Positions 25,672 to 35,022 of a stretch of DNA of 64,000 nt are shown here, piece after piece (the first letter of the stretch is position 1; every line of letters starts with the position of its first letter). The notes under the pieces are model-generated. The model saw only the letters and a program-made list of their open reading frames with translations. It was not told the DNA's origin and ran no database searches. The stretch comes from Vagococcus elongatus (GTDB lineage: Bacteria > Bacillota > Bacilli > Lactobacillales > Vagococcaceae): contig NZ_NGKA01000003.1 in assembly GCF_003987645.1 (NCBI RefSeq), forward strand, positions 62,001 through 126,000. The letters are read 5' to 3'. The position numbers and the translations under genes are program-made.

Positions 25672-25868
25672 TTCTATTGTGAATATTTTCTCATGACCAA
25701 GAAGATTTGTCAATGCTTCTCTTTTTAAAGCTATTTGTAGTGATAGTTGAATCTGTTTAGCAAAAAATCACGACTTAAACCGTTGCTTTTGTGATTTTTC
25801 TTTTAAACTGTCGCCGATTAAACTAGAATAGAGGATGAAGAGATAATAACCGACTGGAGGTCAGAAAG

Positions 25869-26615
25869 ATGAACGATATTATTCAAAGCTTATTTGATAG
25901 GAAGTCGATGCGAGTGTATTTAGAGAAAAAAATCCCAGACGAAGCTAAGGCATTGATTTTGGAATCAGCTATTCAAGCACCAAGTGCAGGGAACCAATTA
26001 ATGTATACCATTTTGGATATTACAAACAAAGAATTGTTGAAGAAATTATCAGTCAGTTGTGATAACCAGCCATTTATTGCTGATGCAGCGATGGCACTGA
26101 TTTTTTGTGCCGATTACCAGAAATGGATCGATACTTTTTCTCTAGTTGAAGACACCCCAAGAAAACCGGGAGTTGGTGAACTGTTGCTGGCATGTAATGA
26201 CGCACTGATTGCCGCCCAAAATAGTGTGGTAGCAGCTGAAAGTTTGGGGATTGGCTCATGTTATATTGGTGATATCATGGAAAAATTTGAGTATCATAAA
26301 GAATTGCTGAATCTTCCGCAGTATGTTTTTCCAGTGACCATGCTAGTCTTTGGCTATCCTATTGAAAAACAAAAAAGACGGCCAAAGCCTAATCGTTTCG
26401 CTAAAAAATATATTGTGCACGAAAATACTTATCATCGTTTGGATGAGAATTCACTGCGTACAATGTTTGAGGAGAGAGCGGCATTGTCGCCGAAAACATC
26501 ATTTGACTTTGAAAAATGGGTGCAGGCTTTTTATCGCCGAAAATTTGACTCTGATTTTTCAAAAGAGATGACTCGTTCTGTTGGGTTGTATATTGAGGAG
26601 TTTACAAAGGATTAG
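25869..26615 (+). CDS. nitroreductase family protein (FMN-dependent)
   Basis: 248-residue flavoprotein. DRKSMRVYLEKKIP binds the FMN phosphate, QAPSAGNQLMYTI and ESLGIGSCYIGDI are the usual core motifs, and the RRPKPNRFAKKYIVHENTYH tail fits NfsA/FRP-like NAD(P)H oxidoreductases. It reduces nitroaromatics or quinones; the physiological substrate is not known. TGGAGG is followed by ATG 25869. It lies next to the riboflavin uptake operon but on the other strand with its own transcript. Confidence 0.8.
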   Translation: MNDIIQSLFDRKSMRVYLEKKIPDEAKALILESAIQAPSAGNQLMYTILDITNKELLKKLSVSCDNQPFIADAAMALIFCADYQKWIDTFSLVEDTPRKPGVGELLLACNDALIAAQNSVVAAESLGIGSCYIGDIMEKFEYHKELLNLPQYVFPVTMLVFGYPIEKQKRRPKPNRFAKKYIVHENTYHRLDENSLRTMFEERAALSPKTSFDFEKWVQAFYRRKFDSDFSKEMTRSVGLYIEEFTKD

Positions 26616-26691
26616 CAGTGGTTGAAAGAGTGGTTAGAGAAGTTGTTGATTTTAAAAATAGTTTAGTTGTTGAAAGAATAGAATGATTTTC

Positions 26692-26729
26692 TAAAAAAGC
26701 CACTCTGGGGTGATTTATGGTTTTTTGAT
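26692..26729 (+). terminator. probable terminator after the nitroreductase gene
   Basis: AAAAAGCCA and TGGTTTTTT flank a loop containing a small CAC/GTG pair. The rest of the gap up to 27003 has no gene that I can see. Confidence 0.45.
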
Positions 26730-27002
26730 TAAAAAGTAAGTCTTTTTAGGATGTGTGCACAATGTTCCTAAGGAATTCAAAATATGTTAGAATCAATGTT
26801 TTAATTTAGGAAGCAGGATGAGTTGTTCCATTTATTTATACTTCTTACGATAGTTAAGGAAAGGATGAATTTGGAGGCTGAGATTGGCTAGCTACGTCAA
26901 AAATATTTTAAAAATGGATATATTTCTTAAAAAGTTATTTTATCTTCAAGATAAGTGATTCATTTTTTGTCATATGGTAAGATAAAAAGCATTTTATTGC
27001 TT

Positions 27003-27058
27003 GAAAAACACCTCTGGATGTTAACCTGCTTAGGTGCAGACATCCAGAGGTGTTTTAT
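27003..27058 (-). terminator. terminator of the OppA-like gene
   Basis: AACACCTCTGGATGT and ACATCCAGAGGTGTT pair perfectly over 15 bp; T-runs exist on both sides, with the minus-strand gene ending 37 bases away. Confidence 0.85.
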
Positions 27059-27090
27059 ATTAAAATAGAGAATTTAGGTAGTGTTAAGAT

Positions 27091-28719
27091 CTACTCTTCC
27101 ACATAAGCATTTTTATAGTCAAATTGTGCTCCTGTACTGTGTGAGATGACACCTTTCAAATTAGGATTTCTCAAGCGTGCTTCCGCTTTTTGGAAAATAG
27201 GATTGATGGCAGCTTCCCCTAGTAAGATGTTTTCAGCCTGAACATAATCATCCCATCTTTTATTTTCATCTGCCACATCAGTAGTTGCGGCTTTTTTAAC
27301 TAATTCATCGTAGTCTGTATTACTATATTTCCCATAATTGTGCGGGGAGTCCGTAGTAAACAGATCCATAAAGCTGCTTGGGTCAGCATAGTCTGCGCTC
27401 CAACCGAACAGGAACAAATCAAATTCTGTTTTCTGTCCTTTTTCGATAGCCACTGACACAGGTACGATACTGACGTCAATTTTTGCGCCGTCTAAATTAT
27501 CTTCGATAGAGAATTGGATTGCTTCAGCTAATTTTTTAATAGCATCATCATCATAAGCCAATAAATCTAAAGTAATCTCAGTAGTTCCTGTTTCTTTTTT
27601 AGCTTCTTCCCATAACTTTTTAGCTTCTTCAATGTCTTCCTTCACAAAATTAGTTGTTTCATCAGCAAAATCTTTTTGGTTCGCAGGGCTAAAAGACATG
27701 CCACTAGGTACCAAACCTTTGGGAACGACGGAACCATTGGCCAGTATCTGATCAACGATTTGTTTTCTGTCTAAGACAAGTAAGATAGCCTTGCGAGCTT
27801 TTTCATTTTTGAAAAAATCATTAGTATGGTTGTAGGAAATATACGTCGTTCCAGCTTTGTCTAAAGAAAGAAATGCTTCATCGTCTTGATACTGCTGGGC
27901 GAGTTCGCCTGTCAACGCTAAATCATCTACTTCGCCCGCTTCAAATAATTTAACACTTGTTCCGGGTTCTTTGATGACACGGTTTGAGATACGATCCAAT
28001 GTTACTTTATCCTTATCCCAGTACTGGTCATTTTTAACATAGGTCCATTCAGTATCTGTGCCGGGCCCGTCAAATTCTTCTAAGACAAACGGCCCGTTGT
28101 AAATCAGGTTTGTGTTTGTTTTTGCGTATTCGCTTTTTTCTTTCTCAACAAATTCTTTGTTTTGAGGAAAGAAGGTTGGAAATGCTAGGAGACTTTCAAA
28201 ATAAGGTGTTGGCTGGGCTAAAGATACTTCCAGTTCGTAGTCATCCTTGGCGACAATTCCTAGCGTGTCAGGGTCGGCTTTTCCTTCAATGATATCACTG
28301 GCATTTTCAATACTGTTAAATAAGTAATTATATTCTGATCCAGTGTCAGGAGAAACTGCTTTTTGCCAAGCGAAAACATAGTCGTTTGCCGTAACAGGCG
28401 TACCATTTGACCAAGTCGCCTCTTCATTTAGTTTGATAGAATATGTCAGCAAGTCCTCGCTGATTTCAGGTAATTCTTTGGCACCTGCAGGAATGATAGT
28501 GTTACTTTCGTCTAAGCGATACAGTCCCTCCATGACATTGTTCAATGCCGTAATCCCGTATGTGTCTGTAGCCAAAGTCGAATCAAGCGTGGATAATTCC
28601 TGATCAACTACGATGGCGATTTCTTGACGGGTGTTCTCTTTGTTTTCTTGCCCGTTTTCTGTTTTAGCACAACCCGTCAAAAAAACAGATAAAATTGCAA
28701 ATGTTAATATTTTTTTCAT
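27091..28719 (-). CDS. oligopeptide-binding lipoprotein, OppA-like
   Basis: 542-residue family 5 binding protein. The signal peptide ends in lipobox FLTGC (Cys 17), and the body shows NNVMEGLYRLDESN, WSNGTPVTANDYVFAWQKAV and the conserved C-terminal region around LFLFGWSADYADPSSFMDLF. It captures peptides for an Opp-type permease. No permease or ATPase genes adjoin, so it must feed a system encoded elsewhere or act in peptide signalling. AAAAGGAGTGAGAG precedes the ATG. A clear paralogue is at 46251. Confidence 0.85.
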   Translation of the reverse strand: MKKILTFAILSVFLTGCAKTENGQENKENTRQEIAIVVDQELSTLDSTLATDTYGITALNNVMEGLYRLDESNTIIPAGAKELPEISEDLLTYSIKLNEEATWSNGTPVTANDYVFAWQKAVSPDTGSEYNYLFNSIENASDIIEGKADPDTLGIVAKDDYELEVSLAQPTPYFESLLAFPTFFPQNKEFVEKEKSEYAKTNTNLIYNGPFVLEEFDGPGTDTEWTYVKNDQYWDKDKVTLDRISNRVIKEPGTSVKLFEAGEVDDLALTGELAQQYQDDEAFLSLDKAGTTYISYNHTNDFFKNEKARKAILLVLDRKQIVDQILANGSVVPKGLVPSGMSFSPANQKDFADETTNFVKEDIEEAKKLWEEAKKETGTTEITLDLLAYDDDAIKKLAEAIQFSIEDNLDGAKIDVSIVPVSVAIEKGQKTEFDLFLFGWSADYADPSSFMDLFTTDSPHNYGKYSNTDYDELVKKAATTDVADENKRWDDYVQAENILLGEAAINPIFQKAEARLRNPNLKGVISHSTGAQFDYKNAYVEE

Positions 28720-28968
28720 ACTCTCACTCCTTTTCTAATCATTTTATAATATTAAGTGTTTTAAGTCAAAATTATAAGGCTCAAGCAGATGAAGAATATA
28801 CTTCACTTTACTATCTATGTTTATGCAGCATTTTTATAGTTTCTTTTTATTAAAGAGGCTGATTTTAATAGAGTATTACGTTATAATATTTTTTATAAGC
28901 TTAAGTCACACGATAGTATACCGATTGATAAAAATCGATGTTTTATTTTTTAGTTTTTTTGTCAGATT

Positions 28969-28984
28969 TTGGTAGCGGTTTCTT
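28969..28984 (+). promoter_or_regulatory. cre-like site upstream of cas9
   Basis: TGGTAGCGGTTTCT (28970-28983) fits the core cre pattern TGNNARCGNWWWCA at 13 of 14 positions, about 50 bases before the cas9 start. A near copy, GGTAGCGGTTACTTTT, lies before the ABC importer. CcpA control of cas genes is inference. The rest of the 313-base oppA-cas9 gap must hold both divergent promoters; I could not place the cas9 -35/-10 with confidence. Confidence 0.35.
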
Positions 28985-29032
28985 TTCAGGCGTAAATCAG
29001 GTGCTTATGAATAATTTAATGGGGTGAACTAA

Positions 29033-32000
29033 TTGTACAGTATAGGGTTAGATATTGGAATTGCCAGTGTTGGCTGGTCAGTTATTAATGATTCAACTGG
29101 CAGAATTGAAGATTTAGGAGTACGGCTATTTAGTGCTCAAAATAGTGCCAACAACTTGGAAAGGCGGAGTCAAAGAGGGGGAAGGCGTTTGACTCGCCGA
29201 CGCAAAACAAGATTAAAGGATGCTAAAAAAATTCTAGCGTCGCTCCAGATGAACAATGATAGCAAACTGAAAGATTCCAATCCTTATGAACTCAGAGTAA
29301 AGGGTCTTGAAGAACAACTGTCAAAGGGAGAGATTTATAAAGTTGTTGTTCATATTCTAAAAAAACGTGGCATCAGTTATTTAGATGAAGAGAGTCATGA
29401 AGGAGTAGAGGACATTGAAAACTATAAAACACAGGTTCAAAAAAACTGGGATTTAGAAAGAAAATTGACGCCTGGGCAAATTCAGCTTTCTCGTCTAAAA
29501 GAGAACAGAAGAATCAAAACAGGACTTAATGCTCATGGGGAGTATCAGCTCAATATATTTACTGTAGGTGCCTATGCTCGTGAGTTGGAAATGATCTTAA
29601 GAAAGCAACAATCTTTCTATCCGGAAATCACTGAAGAGGTAATTCAAAAATTTGTTGAGAACAATACTGCTGAAAAAGCAGGACTAGCTTATCGGAAAAG
29701 ACCTTATTATCATGGACCGGGAAATGCGGCTAATCCTAGTCCGTATGGCCGTTGGAAAGATTATAAAATAAATGGGAAACCGGCAGAAAATATTTTTGAT
29801 CAGCTGATTGGCACAGACTTACAGGGAGAACTTCGTGCCAGCGGTATTAGTTTGAGTGCCCAGCAATTTAATCTTTTGAATGATTTGAATAATCTTGTGT
29901 TGCCTACGGAAAACAAAAAAATAACCACAGAGGAAAAAGAAAAGATTTTGACAACTTTAATGGAAAAAGACATCAAAGTTTTTGGGCCAACACAATTAGC
30001 TAAAATGCTGGGTTTTAAAAAAGAAGACATCAAAGGCTGGCGAGTGGATAAAAAAGGAAAACCAGAAATCCATGCTTTAAAATCTTATAGGGAATGGCGT
30101 AAAGTTTTCAAAGCAAACGGACTGGAGTTGAACGGAATCTCTGTGGAAGTTGTTGACAAGTTAGCAACGATTGTGACACTTAATACTGACCGTGAAGGCA
30201 TTGAGAACACTTTGACAGTTGAGTTGCCTGACTTATCCGAGGAAATCAAAACAATTGTCATGGAAAATTTTAGTGTGTTAGGTAAAGCAAACAGCAATAA
30301 AGCTTGGCACAGTTTCTCAATCAAAACGCTGAATCTATTAATTCCTGAATTACTGCATACCTCAGATGAACAAAATACTATTCTGGAAAGATTGCAGTTG
30401 AAAAAAAATATTCGAAATAAATATGCAGAATATCAAAGATTGCCCTTTATGGAAGTTTTGGAAGAAATTTATAATCCCACAGTTAAAACTTCTGTGAGGC
30501 AGGCGTTTAGAGTCATGAATGATTTATTAAAAAAATATGGGAAAGACAGTATTAGCTATGTCACAGTGGAGATGCCAAGGGATAAGAATGAGGAAGACCA
30601 GAGAAAAACCATTAAAAATATTCAAGCGGCTAATGAACAAAGGAAAAAGGCAAGCGAAAAATATTTTTTGGAAAATTCAGGCTGGAGTGCAGCTCAATTG
30701 GAGCTAGAATTACGCCGCAAAGGATTTGCTGCAAAATTAGGCTATTATTATGAGCAGCAAGGAAGATGTGCTTACAGCGGGAAAAAAATAAGTGCAGAGG
30801 ATTTGAAAACAGCTGCAACTGAAATTGACCATGTGATTCCTTTGTCTATTAGTTTAGATGATTCGATTAATAATAAAGTTCTTGTAAAAGCCAGCGCTAA
30901 TCAGGAGAAAGGACAACGTTCGCCGTATCAAGCATTCATGGACGGTGCTGAGTTGGGTCAGACATGGTCCGATTATCAGTCATGGGTGAATCAAACGATA
31001 AAAAAACTTCATAAAAGAAAAATAATGCTAGAGACTCGAGATATATTTGATCCTGAGGTTCGTGAAGGGTTTATTGCCAGAAATCTTAATGATACACGTT
31101 ACTCCAGTAGAGTAATTTTAAACACACTTCAGAGTTTTTTCAATCAAAGTGAGACAAAAGTAAAAGTTGTTACAGGCAGCTTTACACATACCCTCAGAAA
31201 GAAATGGGGAGATGCTCTAGAAAAAAGTAGGGAGACCCATCATCACCATGCTGTTGATGCTACTTTGTGTGCGGTAGCTCCTTTTGTAGAAATCAGTCGT
31301 TTTAAGTATCATTATAGTGATGATGGAGAAAAGTCCATGGTTGATACAATCACAGGAGAAAAAATACCTTATCGAGAATTTAAAAAAATGAAGCCAGATG
31401 AACGAAAAACATATATTCCGAAATGGGATGATTTCATCAGTCAATTAGTACCATTAAATCTGTATGACAAAATAGAATTTTCCCATCAAGTAGATAAAAA
31501 GTGGAATCGTAAAGTAAGCGATGCAACTCTTTATTCAACTCGTGAAGTTGAAAAAGTAGAAATCAAGCGGAACAGAGAAGTTAAAACCAATGAAACATTT
31601 ATTATCGGAAAAATAGATAATATTTACACAGTGCAAGGATGGAAAGATTTTGAAAAGAAAAAAGATAAACTGTTAATGAGAGACATCGATGAAAAAACTT
31701 ACAACCATTTGTTAGACATTGCTTCAAACTACCCAGATTTTGAGGAAATAGAGGAAGTAAACGGGAAAATAAAAAAAGTTGAGCGTTCACCATTCGAAAG
31801 ATATTGCCATGAGAATCATGTTTCGGGAATCCAAAAATATTCCAAAAAAGGCAATGGTCCTTTAATCAGAAGTCTGAAGTATTATGACAAAAAACTGGGA
31901 AATCACATCAACATTACAAGGGATGAAAAAGGAAATCGTGTAGAGAAGAATAAGCATAATAAAAAAACAGTTTTACTTTCACTTAATCCTTGGCGGACGG

Positions 32001-32443
32001 ATGTTTACTTTAATCCAGATAATAAACAGTATGAGCTGCTTGGAATAAAATATAATCATCTTCAGTTTGTGAGCAATCAATATGGTATCCCGAAAACTAC
32101 TTATGAAAACCTTAAAAAAGAAGAAAAAATTGGAGAAAATAGTAATTTTTGTTTTAGTTTGTATCGAAAAGATGGGATAAAAATTGAATACGGAGAAGAA
32201 GTTTTCGAAGGACTGTTTCATTCCAGAACAACGTCCAATCGCAACTATTTTGAAGCTAAACCCATTCATAAAAGTAAATGGGATGATAAAGAAGAATTGC
32301 CTATTTTTGGGAAAGTATCATCAGGGAGATTTATTAAAGGATTAAAAACTGGTATGAATTTAGTGAAATTCAATACTGATTGTTTGGGGAGGAGATATTA
32401 CGTAACCCATGAACAACTGAAAGATATTATAGAAGACAAGTAG
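29033..32443 (+). CDS. cas9: CRISPR-associated endonuclease Cas9, type II-A, compact
   Basis: 1136 residues, the size class of S. thermophilus CRISPR1 Cas9. RuvC-I IGLDIGIASVGWSV with Asp 7, arginine-rich bridge helix RRSQRGGRRLTRRRKTRLK near 45-62, RuvC-II VTVEMPRD with Glu 513, HNH EIDHVIPLS with Asp 599 and His 600, and RuvC-III HHHHAVDA with His 736-739 and Asp 742. All nuclease residues are intact. The C-terminal third should hold the PAM-interacting domain. TTG start at 29033, six bases after GGGGTG; no in-frame ATG fits. It uses the tracrRNA encoded just downstream and cuts DNA matching the array spacers. Confidence 0.95.
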   Translation: MYSIGLDIGIASVGWSVINDSTGRIEDLGVRLFSAQNSANNLERRSQRGGRRLTRRRKTRLKDAKKILASLQMNNDSKLKDSNPYELRVKGLEEQLSKGEIYKVVVHILKKRGISYLDEESHEGVEDIENYKTQVQKNWDLERKLTPGQIQLSRLKENRRIKTGLNAHGEYQLNIFTVGAYARELEMILRKQQSFYPEITEEVIQKFVENNTAEKAGLAYRKRPYYHGPGNAANPSPYGRWKDYKINGKPAENIFDQLIGTDLQGELRASGISLSAQQFNLLNDLNNLVLPTENKKITTEEKEKILTTLMEKDIKVFGPTQLAKMLGFKKEDIKGWRVDKKGKPEIHALKSYREWRKVFKANGLELNGISVEVVDKLATIVTLNTDREGIENTLTVELPDLSEEIKTIVMENFSVLGKANSNKAWHSFSIKTLNLLIPELLHTSDEQNTILERLQLKKNIRNKYAEYQRLPFMEVLEEIYNPTVKTSVRQAFRVMNDLLKKYGKDSISYVTVEMPRDKNEEDQRKTIKNIQAANEQRKKASEKYFLENSGWSAAQLELELRRKGFAAKLGYYYEQQGRCAYSGKKISAEDLKTAATEIDHVIPLSISLDDSINNKVLVKASANQEKGQRSPYQAFMDGAELGQTWSDYQSWVNQTIKKLHKRKIMLETRDIFDPEVREGFIARNLNDTRYSSRVILNTLQSFFNQSETKVKVVTGSFTHTLRKKWGDALEKSRETHHHHAVDATLCAVAPFVEISRFKYHYSDDGEKSMVDTITGEKIPYREFKKMKPDERKTYIPKWDDFISQLVPLNLYDKIEFSHQVDKKWNRKVSDATLYSTREVEKVEIKRNREVKTNETFIIGKIDNIYTVQGWKDFEKKKDKLLMRDIDEKTYNHLLDIASNYPDFEEIEEVNGKIKKVERSPFERYCHENHVSGIQKYSKKGNGPLIRSLKYYDKKLGNHINITRDEKGNRVEKNKHNKKTVLLSLNPWRTDVYFNPDNKQYELLGIKYNHLQFVSNQYGIPKTTYENLKKEEKIGENSNFCFSLYRKDGIKIEYGEEVFEGLFHSRTTSNRNYFEAKPIHKSKWDDKEELPIFGKVSSGRFIKGLKTGMNLVKFNTDCLGRRYYVTHEQLKDIIEDK

Positions 32444-32573
32444 AACTTGGGATTGTTAGAAAGGTAAGAATAAGCAAGACTAGAGGTCGGGTTATATTTT
32501 AAAATTATTTTTAGAAAAGGTCTTTTCAACGGAGTTTTTTTATGATAATCTAAGGGTGTAGCCGACGGGCTGC

Positions 32574-32591
32574 CGTGTTCGACGGAACACG
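32574..32591 (+). other. short stable hairpin 5' of the tracrRNA anti-repeat
   Basis: CGTGTTC, a GACG tetraloop and GAACACG form a perfect 7-bp hairpin. Together with the preceding GC-rich GTAGCCGACGGGCTGC it stands out from AT-rich surroundings. It may be the 5' part of a long tracrRNA. Confidence 0.5.
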
Positions 32592-32691
32592 AATTTGATA
32601 ATAATTTACTGATAGGAAATTATTATAGGATCTACAAAAATAAGGCTTTATGCCGAATTTATCACCCACCATCAGGTAGGGTGATTTTTTT
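32592..32691 (+). ncRNA. tracrRNA of the type II-A CRISPR system
   Basis: The anti-repeat begins TTTACTGATAGGAAATTAT (32605 onward) and ends TCTACAAAAATAAGG, complementary to nearly the whole CRISPR repeat with a small bulge near the centre. It is followed by the nexus GGCTTTATGCC and a terminator stem ATCACCC/GGGTGAT (32661-32685) with seven T. The layout matches the S. thermophilus CRISPR1 tracrRNA, which likewise lies between cas9 and cas1 on the same strand. The 5' end is not determined and could be as early as about 32551. Confidence 0.9.
32598..32626 (+). repeat. self-complementary anti-repeat
   Basis: ATAATAATTT (32598-32607) and AAATTATTAT (32617-32626) pair perfectly around ACTGATAGG. 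The hairpin uses the same bases that pair with crRNA, so the free tracrRNA could be folded on itself. Confidence 0.7.
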
Positions 32692-32724
32692 GTAAATTTT
32701 TTTAGAAATGAGGGGAAGTGAAGT

Positions 32725-33639
32725 ATGGGATTTCGAACAATATTTGTAAAAAATGGCGATTCATTACGATTAAAATTGGACAATTTGGAAATATATAAAA
32801 AAGGTGAAACCTATAGTATTCCGTTGCCTGATGTTGAAAGCGTTATTTTAGAAGGTGGTGATACGGTTATAACAAACAGAATTTTAACAAGATTAGCTCA
32901 ATATCATATTGATGTCGTTGTTTGTGATAACAAATATATGCCGGCTGGGATTTACTTAGGCATGGGACAATACCATCGGAGTGCTAAACGAGCCCTTTGG
33001 CAGACCAACTGGGATGAAAATCTGAAAAAAGAAGCTTGGACTAGAATTGTAAGACAGAAAATAATGAATCAAATAGGCTTTGCCCATTATCAGGGAATTG
33101 AAGAGGAACGTTTGATCAATTTAGAAGACCTATGTGAAGCGATACTCCCCGGAGATGAATCAAATCGTGAGGGTCATGTAGCAAAAGTTTATTTTAATTC
33201 CTTATATGGTTTGGGGTTTACGAGGGAGGAAGATTGTTTTCCAAATGCGTGTATGGATTATGGCTACGCGATTATTCGTGCTCAGATGGCTAGAAGCGCT
33301 GTTTCGTTAGGATTGCTGCCAATGTTGGGCGTTTTCCATAAAAATGAATACAATTCATTTAACTTAATTGATGATCTGATGGAGCCATTTAGACCATTAA
33401 TGGATTATTATATTCACCAAACAGTTTTGAGTGAAACAGAACAGTATTTAACATACGAAAAGCGTTTGACTTTAATTGATTTTTTAAATCAAAAAATAAA
33501 AGTGAATAATAAAAAAGTTTATATCAATCATGCAATGACAGAATTCGTATCATCTTTTATAAAAGCGATGGAATCAAAAAATTTCAATCATTTACACGAG
33601 ATAACATTCAGTGGTTTTGTGGAGTGTGGAAGAAAGTGA
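32725..33639 (+). CDS. cas1: CRISPR integrase Cas1
   Basis: 304-residue Cas1 of the type II-A kind. The conserved metal-binding residues are in place: Glu 149 in NREGHVAKVYFNSLYG, His 205 in VFHKNEYNSFNLIDDL and the following acidic residues. With Cas2 it inserts new spacers at the leader end of the array. ATG 32725 follows GGGGAAG. It starts 34 bases after the tracrRNA terminator, so cas1-cas2-csn2 may be read through from cas9 or from a separate promoter. Its stop overlaps cas2. Confidence 0.93.
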   Translation: MGFRTIFVKNGDSLRLKLDNLEIYKKGETYSIPLPDVESVILEGGDTVITNRILTRLAQYHIDVVVCDNKYMPAGIYLGMGQYHRSAKRALWQTNWDENLKKEAWTRIVRQKIMNQIGFAHYQGIEEERLINLEDLCEAILPGDESNREGHVAKVYFNSLYGLGFTREEDCFPNACMDYGYAIIRAQMARSAVSLGLLPMLGVFHKNEYNSFNLIDDLMEPFRPLMDYYIHQTVLSETEQYLTYEKRLTLIDFLNQKIKVNNKKVYINHAMTEFVSSFIKAMESKNFNHLHEITFSGFVECGRK

Positions 33640-33959
33640 GTTATGAAAGAGTGAGATTAATATGTATGTTTGATTTGCCGTCTGAAACAAAACGGGAGCA
33701 GAGGGAATATCGAACTTTCCGTAAACATTTAATAGAAAATGGTTTTGTTATGCTACAGTACTCTATTTATTATCGCAGTTTGCCTAATCGCAGCGCATTA
33801 AAGAAATATGAAACGATACTAAAAGCCAAATTGCCAAAAGTTGGGAATATCAGATTGTTATATGTTTCAGAAACCCAGTTTGAAGATATGATTTTGCTTG
33901 CTGGCAGTCGGAGTCGTCAAGAAGAAGTAGTTGGCATTAAAAGACTGGTGGTGATTTGA
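33636..33959 (+). CDS. cas2: CRISPR-associated protein Cas2
   Basis: 107-residue ferredoxin-fold partner of Cas1. YERVRLICMFDLPSET carries the conserved Asp after the first strand, and YRTFRKHLIENGFVMLQYSIY is the typical second half. GTG at 33636 overlaps the cas1 stop (GTGA) and gives the normal SYER start; another GTG at 33624 would add four residues. Its stop overlaps the csn2 start. Forms the spacer-integration complex with Cas1. Confidence 0.92.
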   Translation: MSYERVRLICMFDLPSETKREQREYRTFRKHLIENGFVMLQYSIYYRSLPNRSALKKYETILKAKLPKVGNIRLLYVSETQFEDMILLAGSRSRQEEVVGIKRLVVI

Positions 33960-34999
33960 TGGCAGAATTTAGGATTGAATATGAAAACGGGAAATTTATT
34001 ACTCTTGACCTTCAAGATTATTTATTTTTTTACGGTGGGCAAAATGCATGGAAACGCAAAATTATTCGAACGCTTAAACGTTTTTCCTATGCAAAATCTT
34101 TAAGTGAACTGGAAGAAACAGTTTATGGAGAAAATGGTATTGAAATTTATTATGATGGTAAGTTGCTAAATGCCAAAAATATGACTGTTTATTTTCTTGA
34201 AGATAACACCAGTGTATTTAGTCAGTTAGCATTTTTAAAAGATACTCTGATGTATGAAGAGTTGGAAAGTTTACAAAATAATTTTGAGGTAGGGAAACAA
34301 ATGGAGTTAATCAATGAAGATATTCTCCACCTTGAAACCATTATCAGCAAGCGTGTCGGCTGCTATTCAAATAATATCGCCTGCACTTTAAGTCCGCTTA
34401 ATTTTATCGACTTATTAAAAAGACATCTGATATTGAAGTATATAGACGATAATATGGATTACCCTTTATCAATGATGAACTCGAGTGAGTTACTCGATGA
34501 GTTTATATATTTGATTAAGGCAAAAATCAAACGTGAAGAACGAATGACTTGGATCGTGTTGGCAAATCCGGAAAGATTTTTGGAAAGAAAAGATATTTCC
34601 TATCTATTTGGTCAGCTTCACGATATCGCCACCGAAACTAAACAGCTTAAATTTTTTATTTTAAATAATTCTAGTTTAGTACTGGATTATACAACGGAAG
34701 ATATCGATAAAACAGTTTTATTGTTTGACGATTATCAACAATTACCAAGTTTTGAAATTTTTAGAGAAAGTATCGAAAGAAATTATCCCGACAAATTTTC
34801 TTTAGATGAGTGTCAATTGGTTTCTTCATTTTATAGGGTTTGTAATTTCATCGGTGAATCTAGACACGATATTTACATCAATCCCAAGGATATGGTACTA
34901 TTACGAGTGATGAAGGAATTATTGATGGATGAAAGCAGGATTGAGACGTCATTTCAGCCTCTCACCCAGTTAGAGAAACAATTTTTAAAAGATTGGTAA
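33959..34999 (+). CDS. csn2: Csn2, long form
   Basis: 346-residue adaptation protein, markedly longer than the roughly 220-residue Csn2 of S. pyogenes and similar in size to the long Csn2 of S. thermophilus CRISPR1 loci. Family proteins form rings around DNA ends during spacer acquisition. The N-terminal half (EFRIEYENGKFITLDLQDY) and the WIVLANPERFLE segment fit. ATG 33959 shares one base with the cas2 stop (TGATG). It is the last cas gene, 23 bases before the array, so this is a complete type II-A set. Confidence 0.85.
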   Translation: MAEFRIEYENGKFITLDLQDYLFFYGGQNAWKRKIIRTLKRFSYAKSLSELEETVYGENGIEIYYDGKLLNAKNMTVYFLEDNTSVFSQLAFLKDTLMYEELESLQNNFEVGKQMELINEDILHLETIISKRVGCYSNNIACTLSPLNFIDLLKRHLILKYIDDNMDYPLSMMNSSELLDEFIYLIKAKIKREERMTWIVLANPERFLERKDISYLFGQLHDIATETKQLKFFILNNSSLVLDYTTEDIDKTVLLFDDYQQLPSFEIFRESIERNYPDKFSLDECQLVSSFYRVCNFIGESRHDIYINPKDMVLLRVMKELLMDESRIETSFQPLTQLEKQFLKDW

Positions 35000-35015
35000 A
35001 GTTAGCATAATTTAA

Positions 35016-35022
35016 ATTTGAG
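35016..35022 (+). promoter_or_regulatory. leader-anchoring sequence ATTTGAG
   Basis: ATTTGAG sits immediately before the first repeat, the same heptamer that directs Cas1-Cas2 integration at the leader end in streptococcal type II-A loci. It fixes the leader on the csn2 side. Confidence 0.8.
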
